In this document: piece after piece, positions 11,141 to 24,557 of the stretch
Position numbering within the stretch: position 1 is the first letter of the stretch
How the letters are laid out: every line of letters starts with the position of its first letter
Source of the DNA: Straminergon stramineum
Lineage: Eukaryota > Streptophyta > Bryopsida > Hypnales > Calliergonaceae
Length of the DNA stretch: 64,000 nucleotides
Direction of reading: 5' to 3'
NCBI GenBank assembly: GCA_963920665.1
Contig: OY987264.1
Coordinates: 18,580,906-18,644,905 of the forward strand
The notes under the pieces: model-generated
What the model was told of the DNA's origin: nothing
Databases searched by the model: none
Seen by the model: only the letters and a program-made list of their open reading frames with translations
Translations under genes and position numbers: made by a program

Positions 11141-13882
11141 CGTCTATATTCTTAGTTTGAATTTCAATGTATTTTCCTATATAGGATTATAAAAATAGAT
11201 CATTTATCTTCATTTCGTTATAAATTGGTAATAAAGACAGTGCAATTTTAAAAAGATACAAGCATTGGTTTAGATGAATGAGACAATGTTTGGACCAAAC
11301 TCTATTTAGAGCAAGATGTTCACCATCTCAAATGTGGACATTGGAGAATATAGGGGTTATTGCTTGGGCTTAAAGCACTAAATTGTGTTTATTGGTAATA
11401 TAACAATTTTAGGCAGCTCACTACAAAATAGATATTCTACTTTATTTTCTTTTAAATTTTCTCAAAACATGTGCCTGAGGAGTAGCTTTAAGGCCCAAAA
11501 CATTTCATGACTTTTGACTATATGGTTAAAAAGTTATTGTATGACATGTAATTTTATTGCTCTATGGACATCCTAGTCACTTAAAAAAATTCTTAAAAAA
11601 TCACATTTAAAGAAATAAAAACTAGAAATTGTTTTTTTTTATTTATATAAGGTAAACTAGCCTATGACAAGCAAATTGCCCAATGCAAGCATCTAGGAAA
11701 TGACCCATTATAGTCTTACATCAAACCATGATAGACTTTTTCTAGTAAATGAAATTAAGACTTCATTAGGTTGGTTAGTGGTCAAAATCAATGCCTTGGG
11801 TGATGGTGATGGAGTTATTAGTGATTGTTTTAGGAACTTCTACCTTTTTAGTGTAAATTGTTCTCAAGAAGTGATTTTTTGATTCCTTTATGATGTTGTC
11901 ATGTTCATTAGATGTTTTTTAGGCCAAAAGAAGACCATTTTAGGGTTGTTCCCCATTTTGTGAACCAACCACTACTATTTACAATATTTAAATAATGAAA
12001 AAATGAAAAAAAAATGCCGTATAAATTTTTGAATTTTTAAAAAAATTGAAAAATTCATTAAAAATATTATTTGATGTGGTAGTTGCCTGACCACATGAAA
12101 TAGCAAGTTTGGCAAAGTTCGCCTATTCTCCACAATTCAAGAACTCGCGGTCTTCTTTTGGCTTGAAAAACATCTTATGAAGAAATATTGTAGCCATATT
12201 GGAAATATTGTAACTACTTTAGGTGGTAAGATGACAATTATGGGTATACTTTTTGGTGTTTGGGGGGTAGCCTAGAGATAGTTTGGGGCCAATTAGGTAG
12301 CACGCTTCAAAAATTCATAGCAAATTCATACTTTTTCAAGAAAATTAAATTTCAATTTCTCTCTTCATTTCTCACATTTGTCTATACATGAAAAAAAAAT
12401 TATTTTTCAAAAATGTCAACAAGGCAAATTGGTCATTTTGCCTATCATAGGCTCATTTACCTTACAGGTAGAAAGCTTTGAATCATTCCAATTTGATTAG
12501 TGAGATGAAGAGTTTAATTTGTGGAAAATTATGGTTTCTCTACTCTAAAATAAACTTTGAAGTCCTTCATTTAATTCAATTTTCAAGATTTTTGGAAAAA
12601 ATAAAATCATTGAATGTAGATTGTTTATTACAACATTACAACCACGGGGATTGGCATTTTTCAATTCTATAACTAAATTCTTAACAATTTAGTATTTTCA
12701 ATCATTCTCTACTTTTTTCCTATATCTTGTATGATTCCAAATTATCTAAATTTTTTCAATCATGTAGCCAACTTGCCATGAAGAATGAATCCAAAGAAGT
12801 ACCACCATTTTGGACTTTTTTTCATACAAATGTGATCTTGTGAAGTACAACTACCTAATTTTTTGTAAGGCCAAAACAAGAATTTTTGTCAATTCAAATG
12901 CTAATATCTTGCAATCTACAAGATGGAAATCCTTAAAAAAATTCCACTTCTTCTCAAACCAACATACTACAAGATCCTTTAGTTGCATGTGCCCAAAAAT
13001 GTTTTCTTTCTAAAATTTGATACTTGTACTAGAAATGGCAGCTTTGGAGCATATAATAGCGGCTTTTGATTTTAGAGCTTTTGTAATTTTAGGGCTTACT
13101 GTTATCTTATTCTCTTTCTGCCTATGAATTTTAGGAAAGTAGAAGAAGCCACATTAAGCTTTTCTCTTTTTTCCATCATCTATCCATTGCAGGGCATTTT
13201 ATAGATTCATTTTTCAATATCTAAATCATTTCAAATTCTTTTAATTAATCACAAAACTCACCAAAAACATTTTGCAAATGTTTTGAATATATATTACAAC
13301 AAATATGTTTTATTAAATAGCAATCCATAACATCATCTAAAGGACTCTTCCTCCAATCTAGTAATTAAAAATGTCACATGACACAGGAAATTAATACATC
13401 AGTCAATTTCACAAAGTAACTTGATCAATTCAGATACTAATTCCTGAATCTTTATAAAAATGATCAATCCTTGCACGTTTAAAAACAACAAACGTACAAT
13501 TATATGACTGGGCTTGGTAAAAGCATTGCACTCAAACCTACCTTGTTTAAAATTAATATGATGTTCATGATTCTAACGACAGTATTCCACTCCATTCCGC
13601 CCTAGATTTAAACAAATAGCAATGGGGCAGATAATCATGAAACAACAAGAAGCAAATAGAGGAATGTACTTTACTTTGAAATGCTATCATGCCTTTTATT
13701 GCCATCGAATTTTACTACAAGTGAGAAAATTGTGCTAACTTTCTTTGTGTTAAGAGCGAGATGACTTTGCATGACGTTCTGGCGGTCACCAATGAACTGC
13801 AACAAGCACCTGTCAAATTCAGGCTCAGAATTTTCTATATACAAGTTTCGCAACCCGAGTTTTGCAAACATCAGACTAGGCA
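11141..13882. other. AT-rich intergenic DNA with dispersed repeat fragments
   Basis: No gene supported. It contains one end of a dispersed repeat also present inverted at 40485-40635 (here 12180-12345), and a block at about 11910-11970 (GACCATTTTAGGGTTGTTCC) similar to 36440-36470. Long open frames are lacking. Confidence 0.55.
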
Positions 13883-16800
13883 TCAACAGAAGTGCGGTTT
13901 CTTAACGAATTCACTGTCGTCCATATTAGGAGTTGCCTTCGCCAAGAATTGCTCAATCTCGTCTACTTCTTTAGGAGCGTCCATCGTGAGTATCTGCAAA
14001 CAGATAGCATGCGGACGATGAGAACAATAGTCAAAATGACTACAAATTTCTTACAGTGCAGCGTAAAAATCCAATTTCTCCATTTCTCCAGGGAAGCAAA
14101 GTCCTATTGCTATCCCAAGCCTAACTCAAGAGGGAATTAAACTATTGTAATGGTCAACTGGCATGATTCCAGGAGCCACATACCTCATGGCCTGTTGCTG
14201 TGATGAGAACCTCGTCTTCTATCCTTACTCCAATACCTCGATACCTGCAGAAGATCGACGCTATGAGTTTTACAACCGTGATTCCTGAAAAATGTTGAGG
14301 CTTGAAATACAAAATGATATACAAACATACAGCCACTACCATCCATACTATTTCAGTATTGAATATAAATGCTTGAATGCAGTTGCAGTACAAAAAGATC
14401 CGCTTATGCCTTAATACTTAATCTGTCAATAAGAAATTTGATCTGGCTCACAAAAAATCGTACTTTTCAGGTATTGTCAGCTTCACAGGTATGTATAGCC
14501 CTGGTTCAATGGTGATCACCTACTCCAGTACATACCACAACCCTGCGTAAGGTTTCACGGGCAATTGTAGAGGTATTCATATTATGCTCTTGCTAATTGA
14601 AATACAAGGGAAACCGTTTCAATGTTGAAAAGCGAAAAATAGGCTTGCAATCTTCGTTACTCACTACACCAGGTTGAAGGGGTCGATCTATGCCGACAGT
14701 CGAGCAATCGTGTACATCCATACCTAGGTAGTGTCCTGCAAGCAAGAAAATGTTAATAATGTACTCGTGCCTGAATCGAACATCGCCTGTTTCAGATAGT
14801 GAAAATGCGAAAAGAAATGATCAAAAGTCTGAGAGGAGCAAGCAACTTACCAATATGTGTTATATTGAAGCCGTAGAACTTGAATAGATCAAATGGGCCT
14901 TTCACTAGACCCAACTGCAATAGACCTTCCCAGAGCAAATCCACCTGCAGTGGAAATAAGGTGACGTGCATGGTCAAATTCCGACTCTCATTTTTGTGAA
15001 TTAATATGTTTGTATAGAACGTACTCAAAAAACGAGACAAATGAAATCATTCTTAAACATAGCTCTCGCTGTATACAGAATACAGTTCCCATGAGCACTT
15101 CTAATCCATCTTCAAGTTGTGGCCAACTGCATTATAAAACTTACAGAGCGACTATGTATTTGAGACAAGGTCACGCCAGGCCGGCACATCTTGAGACACT
15201 CCTTCATCACATCCAATACGATGTTGTAAACTTGTTTCTGAGTTTGACAGGATACATGCCTGTCAGTGACTATCCCAAATGTTTGGTTTCACTTCAAGAA
15301 AATTATCTTATAGCAAGGCGGCATTTTTTTGCTCAACAATAATATTAGGCAAGTCTGCAAGCAAAAAGTGTGAGTAAATTTTACCCTAGCGGCAGTGAAA
15401 TAGCCACAAGGAGGCCAAGTACGAGTCATGTCACTAACATAACCATGGTATTCGCACCCCACATCCATGAGAACCAAAACTTCGTTACCAATCTGGTTTA
15501 CCCACCCCAAAGGAATCAGTAATCAACAAAACATCCATAATCCAAAAGCAAACCTGAAGACTTGAATGGAACTGTAGCTATCTGATGCTTAAGCAGCATG
15601 AACCATCCTTCGAAAGTCAATGCTAAATTTCATTCTTTGACATTTTCCACGATAGTCAAAACTGTATCAAGTCAGCAATCATAGAGAATAAGTTCAATAC
15701 CATTCGAAGTGTTTAATATGTTATAAAGTTCATCACGAAGTACCCATGCAACTATTGCAAAAGCACAGGCCAAAAATAACTCACCATCTGATCATGTCGA
15801 GAGTAGTGGACAATGCTTCCATTCGGCTCCCCACCTACAACCGATGGGAACCTGTTGATCAAACAGAGCTTCCATTGAAAATGAGTTGAAATAATTGAAA
15901 CTAAACAATCAATTCTAAGTGTCCATAAGTCCTAGATTATGTCGTGATAAATCCTATTTTATTTTGGTCGATCCATGTTATATAAGCACGGAACTGTAAA
16001 AATCTCTTACGCCATCTGTTGGGCTCCACGACGTTTGCATTCATACTCCACAGTAGCTGCCAATAAGTGTTCGTGTTGCCAGGCTCTTGAAACTTGCATG
16101 CTCCGCTTCACTGCCTGCCACCCAAATTAAAGATATCAATTTAACTCCCCCAAACAGGTACCCCCTGTCTTCATGGCTATTCAAACTTTAAATCAAGCAT
16201 ATGGCTTATCAAGACTGAAGTTCACGACCAGTCTATGAATACCGATTACAAAAATTTGATCATGCTCAAGGTTATTTCCAAAAACTGGTGAAATGAAAAC
16301 ATCAGACAGAGAGAATGCAAAATCATTCCAGAATGATAAACATTTATCTCTACTGTAAAGGTTCTATGTGGCCTGTATTGATAAATGAACAGTACTATTT
16401 TGAATCTGAAGTTTCTCGCCTCGTAATTACAGCGATCCATAGTATCTGATGATCAGTAAAATGATAGAATAGAATTTTGCTAACCTCGCAAGTGATGGAT
16501 GCCACTTCTCGCATAAGATTGATCTCTGAAGGCGACTTAACCCAACGTACTTGATGAGAATACCTGTTCAAGCTCCGCACTCTACCCTCTTGCAAAGCTG
16601 TTTGAAAAGCTGCTAGATCTGCCACCAATGGAGTAAGCGATCCTAAGTCGCAAAATATTGCTTTAGAACGTCCTAGTATTTCTGGTAAAACCTGTAAGCA
16701 ACCCAATACCACCTTACAAGTTACTTTCAGTGCAATCAATAAGCTGTTATGACCTGTCGGACAAATGCCGGTTCAAAAATGGTACATTACTGGAAAGCTT

Positions 16801-18247
16801 TTGGGTGACACGCTTATCACACATATACCTTCGGAAGCGTTCGCAATGTATGAGTGGCGACGGCTCCGAACACACGACTGGCCTCCTCAGTTCCTGCTAA
16901 TTTCCCTGCCCAGGTTTCCCTCTGTGCGAAGGCTGTAATCAGATCGCAAAGTATATCCAGATCAAACTCCTTACTTCAACGTCTATACCAGAACCATAAA
17001 ACCTGTAAACCAATTCAAAATGAAATGCGTACATACACTTACAACTCGTTGAGGAATTCCCGTACCACAACTTGCAGAAAATCATCAGGATCTACAATAC
17101 GTACATATGTACTCTTAAATAATAGAATACTTACTTCAAGGTCACGGTCAGGCATGAACATGCACAACTCTGCATGGTCATCAAGCACTGCAATTCCCCC
17201 TGGCTGTTGACATCCCGTATAATATAGATAGTCAGCATCTTGTCGAAACGGATACGGAACAACGTCCGTCATTTGTTTCACTGTAGCAGCTGACAGTATG
17301 ACCATGCTCTCCGTGGGTAAACGGGATCGAAGTGCTGTTCTTCTGTCCACAAACTCTCGAAGACCGATGCCTGGAAAAAGCTCATCTCCTGACAGAAGCT
17401 GCCACCCTTGCCCAGATCCACGACACACTTACATTTCCACTCTCATTTTGTCCAGCAGTAAATACTGAATTTTGAAAACAATATGTGGTTTTCTCAAAAT
17501 GGGCACATACCTCGGGATGTGACTTGGAGGTCGGCTGTCCCGCATCGTAGGGAGCCGTCCACTGCTGAGAATACCTTCGCAGAGTTGCAAAATAGTGGCC
17601 CTTCTCAGCACCGATTACGTGTGACTGCGATCATGGACAAATTAGGTCACACATGATAATCGCTCTTTTTGCACAGCTCTGTTCACTTCATCCTCTGGAA
17701 GAAAGCCATTTAAGCATGACAACAGAGAAAATTTGAAATGTTCCAGAATAAAATTCACCACCCGACCATACAGAACGAATAGCTCAAGTGCTTCTATCCT
17801 CACCCTGAGCCTCTCATGCTACTAATCTATACTCTCTCGAGATCCACAAATTGCTCCTCGACATTCCCAGGGCACTCTAATCATCTCCTTCATGCTTTGT
17901 GTTTGATCTATTCGGTAACTCATCTTATTTTCCAACAAAATGAAAGTGAAAATAACCTCCACGAAACGGCGCTACTTTTGTCTCTCTCCATAGTGGGTTG
18001 TTTCAAAAGCCCTAACTTCAAGGCGGCAAGCATGGATTGACGAATTGTCACATGCTCACACCTTAATAACACCACAATATTATGGAGTCTCATAATATGA
18101 AGATTAGACTATAGCAACTTTACAAACCAAAATTGAATCAAACCCTAAAATCTTGGAATCATAGACCTAAAACCCCGAACTCACCATATACACCGTTCTG
18201 CAACATACTCTCCACGGCACGGGAACCAATCGCCTCCACACCGCCAT
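13883..18247 (-). CDS. ICP55: Mitochondrial intermediate-cleaving Xaa-Pro aminopeptidase (ICP55/XPNPEP3-like), 14 exons
   Basis: Metallopeptidase of family M24B that trims one N-terminal residue from imported mitochondrial proteins after presequence removal. Exons: 18185-18247, 17511-17624, 17135-17398, 16829-16921, 16485-16691, 16011-16114, 15785-15851, 15385-15492, 15145-15237, 14851-14944, 14665-14735, 14464-14519, 14184-14244, 13883-13993; all phases agree and give 501 residues (Arabidopsis about 493). The first exon encodes an Arg-rich, acid-free presequence beginning MAVWRRLVPVPWR. The AMP-N domain includes MTDVVPYPFRQDADYLY. Metal ligands by family pattern are D314 (LMDVGCE), D325 (DMTRTW), H404 (GHYLG), E431 (ITIEPG) and E454 (IEDEV). 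GQP near residue 50 aligns with the Arabidopsis N-terminal region. All expected ligands are present, so the enzyme should be active. Confidence 0.96.
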
Positions 18248-21200
18248 CGCAGTGCGAAAAATAAATCTTCACACACGTTTCCAATCACAGATCGAGAAAT
18301 GTACACAAAATCCTCCAGAATTGCATTCACTGCAATTGGATTCCTTCCACAAATTGGATGACGATCCACGCTGCAGAAGAAGAAATCCAGCTAACCAAGC
18401 GAACTCCGGAATTAAATCTAAAAGGAGTCCACAGCCATTTCCTGAGATTTGCAATCAATTCCTGCGGCGCCTTGACCTCAATTGCTTACAAGCAACTGGA
18501 GCTCAATTGATTGCGAGCATCGCAGGGGAGCTTTACACTTTCATACTTGTGCCTTCGTTTTGTCTTGCGAAGCCAGGTTCATAGACTTGTGAAGTCGTTT
18601 CCTGAAATGTACTTCTGAAGACTGACTTTCAATCAAAATCGTTAGATTATAAATCCGGTGTGGTGCCGCCCACAATTTTTAGGATTTGGTAGAATTTCAT
18701 GTTAGGTAACACCACCTAAATGCATCCAAATAAGGGTTTGAGCATGGTTCCTGTTGTTGAACTTTAAAAGCTTTAGTTGGGTTCTGATAGTAGTTGAAAA
18801 AGGATTCAAGATTTTCTTAAGATGCATTTCTTGGACTTTGGTCATGAATAAAACTATGAATTTCCAAATTGCTAAAAATAGATGTACTTGAAATTGCTTC
18901 TAGGCTCTCATTTATGAAGATTGTACATTTTAGGCATGAATCTTGATGGAATAGTTCTACAAACAAGTCACAATTAGGTGTTGTTACCTTAATGTTTTTG
19001 CAACTAATTGTGACCCTTTTATTTCTAAAACCAACCCTTACAAATTCTTATTTAATAAAATGTATTGCCACTATTTACAGGAAGACCCTAGATTTTATTT
19101 ATAAAATTTCTATTTTAAGTTTTATAAAATTCATAGTCTATTCATAAAGTATCCTAAAATGCATATAAAGAGCATCTAGAATATATTCTTTTCTTACTTC
19201 TAATAAGATCTAACAAAAAAATTAAGCAATTTAACAATAATTAGGAACATTGCTTAGTTGCAACAAGCAATTGACCAATTAACCAATTAACACAATTAAT
19301 ACAATAACTAAGGTAAGAATATCCAAAACTAACAAACTAAGGAAATTGATATTGATTCACACTCTATTATAGTACTAATATGTACTATCAATCATTAATA
19401 TTCTTGGTATTATAACTCTACATAAGTATGTCTAGTTGCAAAACTAATGCTTTCAAATTTTTATAAATAATTTAGAAACACCCAAAAGCATCCATGTTCT
19501 CATTCATGTATAGTAGAGTTCCCTAGAAATATCCTTGTAAAAAGTCATTGAATCACCCCCTTCCAGTCAAGTTTCTATTTCACGTCCACCTATGTGACAA
19601 TTTTAATGGTCTAGGGAGTTGTCACTTTAAAAATTGATAGAAAATACATGCCATATCGGGGGGAAAAAATTGAAAATCTTTGATTTGCAATTGTTAATTC
19701 TACAAAAATATTTTTTCTAGTAAAAGATGCCTCACCTATGCTAAATTGCTTATATTGACAGTTTTGGGTGCTTTGACTATATGTAGAATTTTCAAATTCT
19801 AAAATAGATTCATTTCTATTTTAAAACCAAAAATTTGTCCTAAGTCAACCTCTATTCAAAATTTATGAAAAGCATTGTCTAAAGAATTTTCTAGAGTTTT
19901 CATCAAAATAGATTAATTTGATGAAGTTTTTTGACATTATTGTAGCTATGGAATAGGTTCAATATTTATAATATTTTAAAAAAGTTGTCAAATTTTTTGG
20001 AATTACTTGACCTTGTTTATTCAAATGTTTTTTCTATTGAAATTTTTTTTGGATTAATTCTATTTTCAGCATCTATCAAATTTCATTATCAATGAAAACA
20101 AATATTAATTTGAGATAGGTCAATCTTGTCCTTGAGTTCACAATAATATTGTACACTAAATAGGGGTATTAAGGAGACCAAAAAATTAAAGGGACTTATT
20201 GTGGAAAACTGTAGATGTTTGAAACATGATGTACATCCCCTAAATACTTCAGTAACTATTGATGTACAACAAAGGTAGATATTTATGTAGTGTGACATGT
20301 CAATTTTTTAGTATGGGTCCCCTTAAAATCCCTATTCAGTGTAGATGATTGCAAGAACTCCTCTTCAATTTTTTCCCCCCAATTTCACAGAAGGGTGGCT
20401 CTTTGGCCATACATTTTACATTATATCTATAGATGAGCTATTAAAGTACAATCAAACTTACTAAGGTAAATCTAAGTTTGGGACATTTGCATTCAAAAAA
20501 TTCGTAACAAATAAGTAAGTGAAGAAATTGCAAATATTTAAATACGAAAATTGTAATATGTAAGGTATTGCAAACTTCTTCAAAAATTTGAAGCAAAATG
20601 AAATCATTTGTTCAAAAATTAATGAATCTCAAAATTTGTGACCATTAGATTTGATTTTGGATATTTTTCTAAAAGTGCTAAAAATAATTTTAAATTTATT
20701 TTTCCAATGCTCCTAAATCATAATATATCTTAGCATGCCTTTATAGATTGTACAAGATATCCTATCATAATTATTGTAAAAATTGACCTAAGTTGTACAT
20801 TTGAAATATAATAAAAACTTGAAAATTATATTTGATACTTGTATGAATGAAATTTGAAGATTTTTCATCAATGAATCAAAGGCATCAAATCTTCTTCCCA
20901 ATCTTTTTAACAATCCTACATAAGCCATTGCTAAATTAGAATTGCAATATGTTTTACATATGGTAGAACCACCTATGATCAACTAGGCCCCATAATCAAT
21001 TCATAGGTAATGGTCAATTCAATAGACAGATGACTAATAAGTAACCTTTAGTTTCTTGGTTTTCAACCATCTTTTAGCCATCATTGTTATGACACAAGTG
21101 CTTCATTTTGAGAGGCAAATTAGTCTTTAAATGAGAAGTGATGGAAGAATCTATATATTGGGGATGGGTGTAGGCCAACTTTTGGCTTCTATAATTCATA

Positions 21201-21753
21201 ACAATTTGAATTTAAGGAAAAAAATTCTGAAAATTTGACAATGCCCATCATTTCTATCTCTCTACAGGGCAAAAATTTAACATTGCCTTCTACTACTCCA
21301 AATCATGCACAAAATGCTTAAGTGGATGGTAATGGATGGTTCTACTATACATGTCATAAAGATAGAGCTAGTAATTAGTCAAATTTATATTTTGCAATCA
21401 TACTTTCACTTTCCACCATTGATATTCAACAATGAATGGAGCTACTACTCTAAAATGGAGACTTTCTTACACATTGGATTATATCTATTGATCTTCAAAT
21501 TTCTTGTACTTACATCAAAGAACATCTACAACTTAGAATGGCTTAATATTTTATTTACCATAGTTTGTACAATACTACTTATTATTACAATTCAAAGTGT
21601 ATCACTATCCCAATATTTAATTTTGAAGCACTTAGTTTTATGAACTAAATTTTCTATTAGCTACCTTAGAACTCCATCACACAAAAAAATTAAAATGCAT
21701 AAGAATCTAACTTACCAAAATAAAATGAATAAAATTGTTAAAAGGAAACATGA
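18248..21753. other. ICP55 upstream region then AT-rich intergenic DNA
   Basis: 18248-18640 has the composition of a transcribed 5' region of ICP55 with a higher GC content. Beyond about 18.7 kb the sequence is AT-rich without a supported gene. A dispersed repeat at 19505-19775 is also present at 40055-40385. Confidence 0.5.
19505..19775 (+). repeat. Dispersed repeat F, copy 1
   Basis: Shares in order with 40055-40385 the blocks GTCCACCTATGTGACAATTT, ATTGATAGAAAATACATGCC, TTCTACAAAAATAT and TTATATTGAC.GTTTTGGGT. Same orientation. Class unknown; no terminal repeats found. Confidence 0.6.
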
Positions 21754-21757
21754 ATTG

Positions 21758-21999
21758 ATGGTCAATTTCATTAAAATGGCAGTATTCATATGCCATTTTT
21801 AGACTGCACAATAAAAGGAACATCTAAGACTATTATAGATTTCAGACTGTGCGGTCTAAACTATCTATGACATGTCTAGATTTCTAACATCTAGGATAAG
21901 TTTAGATTTCAAACCATGCCAAAGTAGTAAAATGGACCACCACTTTACTAGAATACCGCCAATTTACTCAAACATCGCCATTTTAATGAAATTGACCAT
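21758..21999. mobile_element. Family A MITE copy 1 (4-bp target duplication)
   Basis: 242 bp with near-perfect terminal inverted repeats: ATGGTCAATTTCATTAAAAT + GGC at the left, and GCCATTTTAATGAAATTGAC + CAT at the right. Flanked by ATTG on both sides (21754-21757 and 22000-22003). The interior has short repeats of the type TCTAGATTTC..ACATCTAGGA and the palindromic GACTGTGCGGTCTAAA. No coding capacity. Confidence 0.85.
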
Positions 22000-22096
22000 A
22001 TTGGTGGAAAACCTGTCTCTAAATTTAACTATATTAACAAAAAAATTTTAATAGGATTGAACCCCCACAAATTGTAATTTAATTATTATCACATAG

Positions 22097-22407
22097 ATGG
22101 TCAATTTCATCAAAATGGCGGCATTCTATGTGCCATTTTTTAGAAGGGACATCTAGGGAAGGTAAAGATTCTTGATATCTAGGATGCTTATAGATTTTAG
22201 AAATCTATCACTAATATAGATTTCAGACCACATAGTCTAAACTATCTATGACTTATATAGATTTCAGATATCTATGACGAATACAGATTTATAACATCTA
22301 GGACAGTTCTAGATTTTAGACCGCACAGTCTAAACTCTAAAAGTGTCAAAATAGTGGAATGGCCTGCCAATTTAATAGAATTCTACCATTTTTATGAAAT
22401 TGACCAT
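22097..22407. mobile_element. Family A MITE copy 2 (4-bp target duplication)
   Basis: 311 bp, the same ends as copy 1 (ATGGTCAATTTCATCAAAAT ... ATGAAATTGACCAT), flanked by ATAG on both sides (22093-22096 and 22408-22411). It lies 97 bp from copy 1 and carries the same internal motifs, including ACCGCACAGTCTAAA. Confidence 0.85.
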
Positions 22408-22540
22408 ATAGCTCTAGAGTTCCTATCATTAAATCATGTACACCTACTCCTAGTAATCTTGTGATAAAAGACATTGATTACTTTGTTTGCCATAGAGACT
22501 CCATATTGGTTTCCATATAAACATCCCTTCAATTTTTCTC

Positions 22541-23310
22541 AATGGAGATGCACATGAAGTGAACAAATAACCTCCCCATGCAGGTAGAGTGCTTCTATGT
22601 AACAAATTCATATGCATCACCATCAAGGAAAGTAGAAGTGAAGTTTGAACTTAAGACTCCCCCATCTTGGAGTTTACAACTTGGAACATGCTTGACATAA
22701 ATCTCTGTTTGAGGATGTTGTCTTCCCATAACAAGCTTTTCTTCAACTTTGCTTGATGGTAATGCATATGAATTTGAAGGAATAGGCATTCTTGTACAGA
22801 ATGCTTCCGGTATAACAAATTCAGATGCATTACCATCAAGGAAAGGTGAAGTGAAGCTTGGACTTGAGAATCTTCCATTTTGAAGCCCGTTTTGAAGACA
22901 ACGGTGTGAACCACGTTTGCCTTGAATCTCGCTTTGAGGTCGTCTTCTTTCCATATCAAACTTTTCTTTCAACTGTCCTTGATGGTAATACACATGAATT
23001 CAAAGAAAAAGCCTCCTTTGACAGAGAGTGTTTCTCTATATCAAATTCGTATGCATCACCATCAAGGAAAGGTGAAGTGAAGCTTGGACTTGAGACATTG
23101 ATTCTCCCATACAAAAATTTGCAAAACAGGCTTGCACTGAATCTCGGTTTGTGGATGTCTCCTTTCTTCCATATCAAACTTTCCTTCCACTGTCTTTGAT
23201 GGAGATGCACATGAATTTGAACAGATAACCTCCCCTCGAAGAGTGCTTCTCCGAAACAAAATCAGGTACATCACCATCAAGGAAAGTGGAAGAGAATTTT
23301 GGGCTTGAGA
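22541..23310. repeat. Tandem array of four ~220-bp units, each with an internal inverted pair
   Basis: The forward motif GATGG[AT][GA]AT[GA]CA[CT]ATGAA occurs near 22544, 22755, 22981 and 23200. Its reverse complement, running into CCATCAAGGAAAG, occurs near 22606, 22820, 23043 and 23260. So each unit of about 220 bp holds one motif in each direction roughly 65 bp apart. Read as protein, the same motif appears on both strands (LDGDAYEF on minus, LDGNTHEF on plus). Open frames of up to 132 codons cover parts of the array, but they begin and end within units and I do not call them genes. Confidence 0.75.
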
Positions 23311-23518
23311 TTCGCTCTTCTTGTCGATTGAAACGTGCTTCATTTGAACAATGCAAACCCAAAGGCAACCCAATCAAAGCACTGGATCACGATCTATTCT
23401 CAATGACACAACAATGGACTTCCAAATTGGCTGATGACTCTCCAGCAACACCCAGTACGCATCGAAAGCATTCCTTCAGTTCTTCACGAGAAATCAAACG
23501 AAGACAAAGCTAACTAGC

Positions 23519-24557
23519 AGCATGGCCGATGTACCTGATCGAGGTACATTCACAGAGATATAGCAAATAAACGACATAACCCTCTAACAGTATAATTACA
23601 GAATGAGCAAGACGGGGCCATTTACAGGAAGCTAATGCGATCTAGAAGCATGGCCAACTAACCTGAACTGATCAAGGCACATTCATACCACTATACTAAC
23701 TATATATACCAATTGAATGACATAAAAATCTGACTCTTGTGCAGGGAAAGATCTAGAGATACCAACGTATATTTACAGAATGAGCAAGACAGATCCATTT
23801 ACGTACAAGAAGCTAGAAACGGATGTTTCGTTAAAATGGCGGCATTCCACAAAATTGGCACTTTTACGTTTAGACCATGCGGTCTGAAATGTATACCGGT
23901 CCTAGAAAATGAATGGAGAAATGGCGTACGAATACGCCATTTTATCGAAATATCCGTTTACAGGACCATTCACATGAAGCTGAAGCTCTCTTTCTAGCAG
24001 CATGGCCAACTAGCTAACCTGAACTGATCAAGGCACACTACACCAACTACATATTTATGTACACCAAATGAACGACATAAAAATCTGACTGACTCTTATG
24101 CACTGAAAGATCTAGAGATACCAACGTACAATTACAGATCGAATGCGCAAGACAGAGCCATTTACAGGAAGCTAAAGGTTAGCTCGATCTCAATCTAGCA
24201 GCATGGCCAACTAACTTTAACTGATCAAGGTACATTCGTACCAAGCATCAACTACATATACTAAATAAAAGACATGATAACAATCTGACTCTTATGCGGG
24301 GAAAGATCTAGAGATACCAGCATATAATTACAGATCGAATGAGCAAGACAGAGCCATTTACAGGATGCTAAAGCTCGATCTCTCTGTAACAGCATGGCCA
24401 ACTAATTAACTTGAACTGATCAAGATACATCCATACCACTACACCAACTACATAATATACCAAATAAGCGACATAACAATCTGACTCCTACGCAGGGCAA
24501 GAGATACCAACGTTGATATATATTTACAGAATGAGCAAGATAGATCGACGACAACTG
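23519..24557 (+). repeat. Tandem array of five ~130-205-bp units
   Basis: Each unit begins AGCATGGCC(A/G)A: starts near 23519, 23648, 23999, 24202 and 24393. Conserved inside are CTGAACTGATCAAGG, CATAACAATCTGACTC, AAAGATCTAGAGATACCA, GAATGAGCAAGACAG and CCATTTACAGGAAGCTA. The first unit is shorter. Unit 2 is longer because a 145-bp MITE sits inside it. The array adjoins the preceding hairpin array but has no sequence in common with it. Confidence 0.85.
23819..23963. mobile_element. Family A-related MITE inside the tandem array
   Basis: Ends AAACGGATGTTTCGTTAAAA and, at the right, TTTTATCGAAATATCCGTTT are inverted repeats, continuing as TGGCG/CGCCA. The core is similar to family A (TTAAAATGGCGGCATT, GGCACTTTTA, ACCATGCGGTCTGAAAT). 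No clear target duplication. It interrupts array unit 2, so it inserted after the array formed. Confidence 0.7.

Noticed and set aside
22595..23513. Open frames over the hairpin array on both strands
   Set aside because: They follow repeat units, overlap each other on both strands and have no splice-consistent or family evidence.
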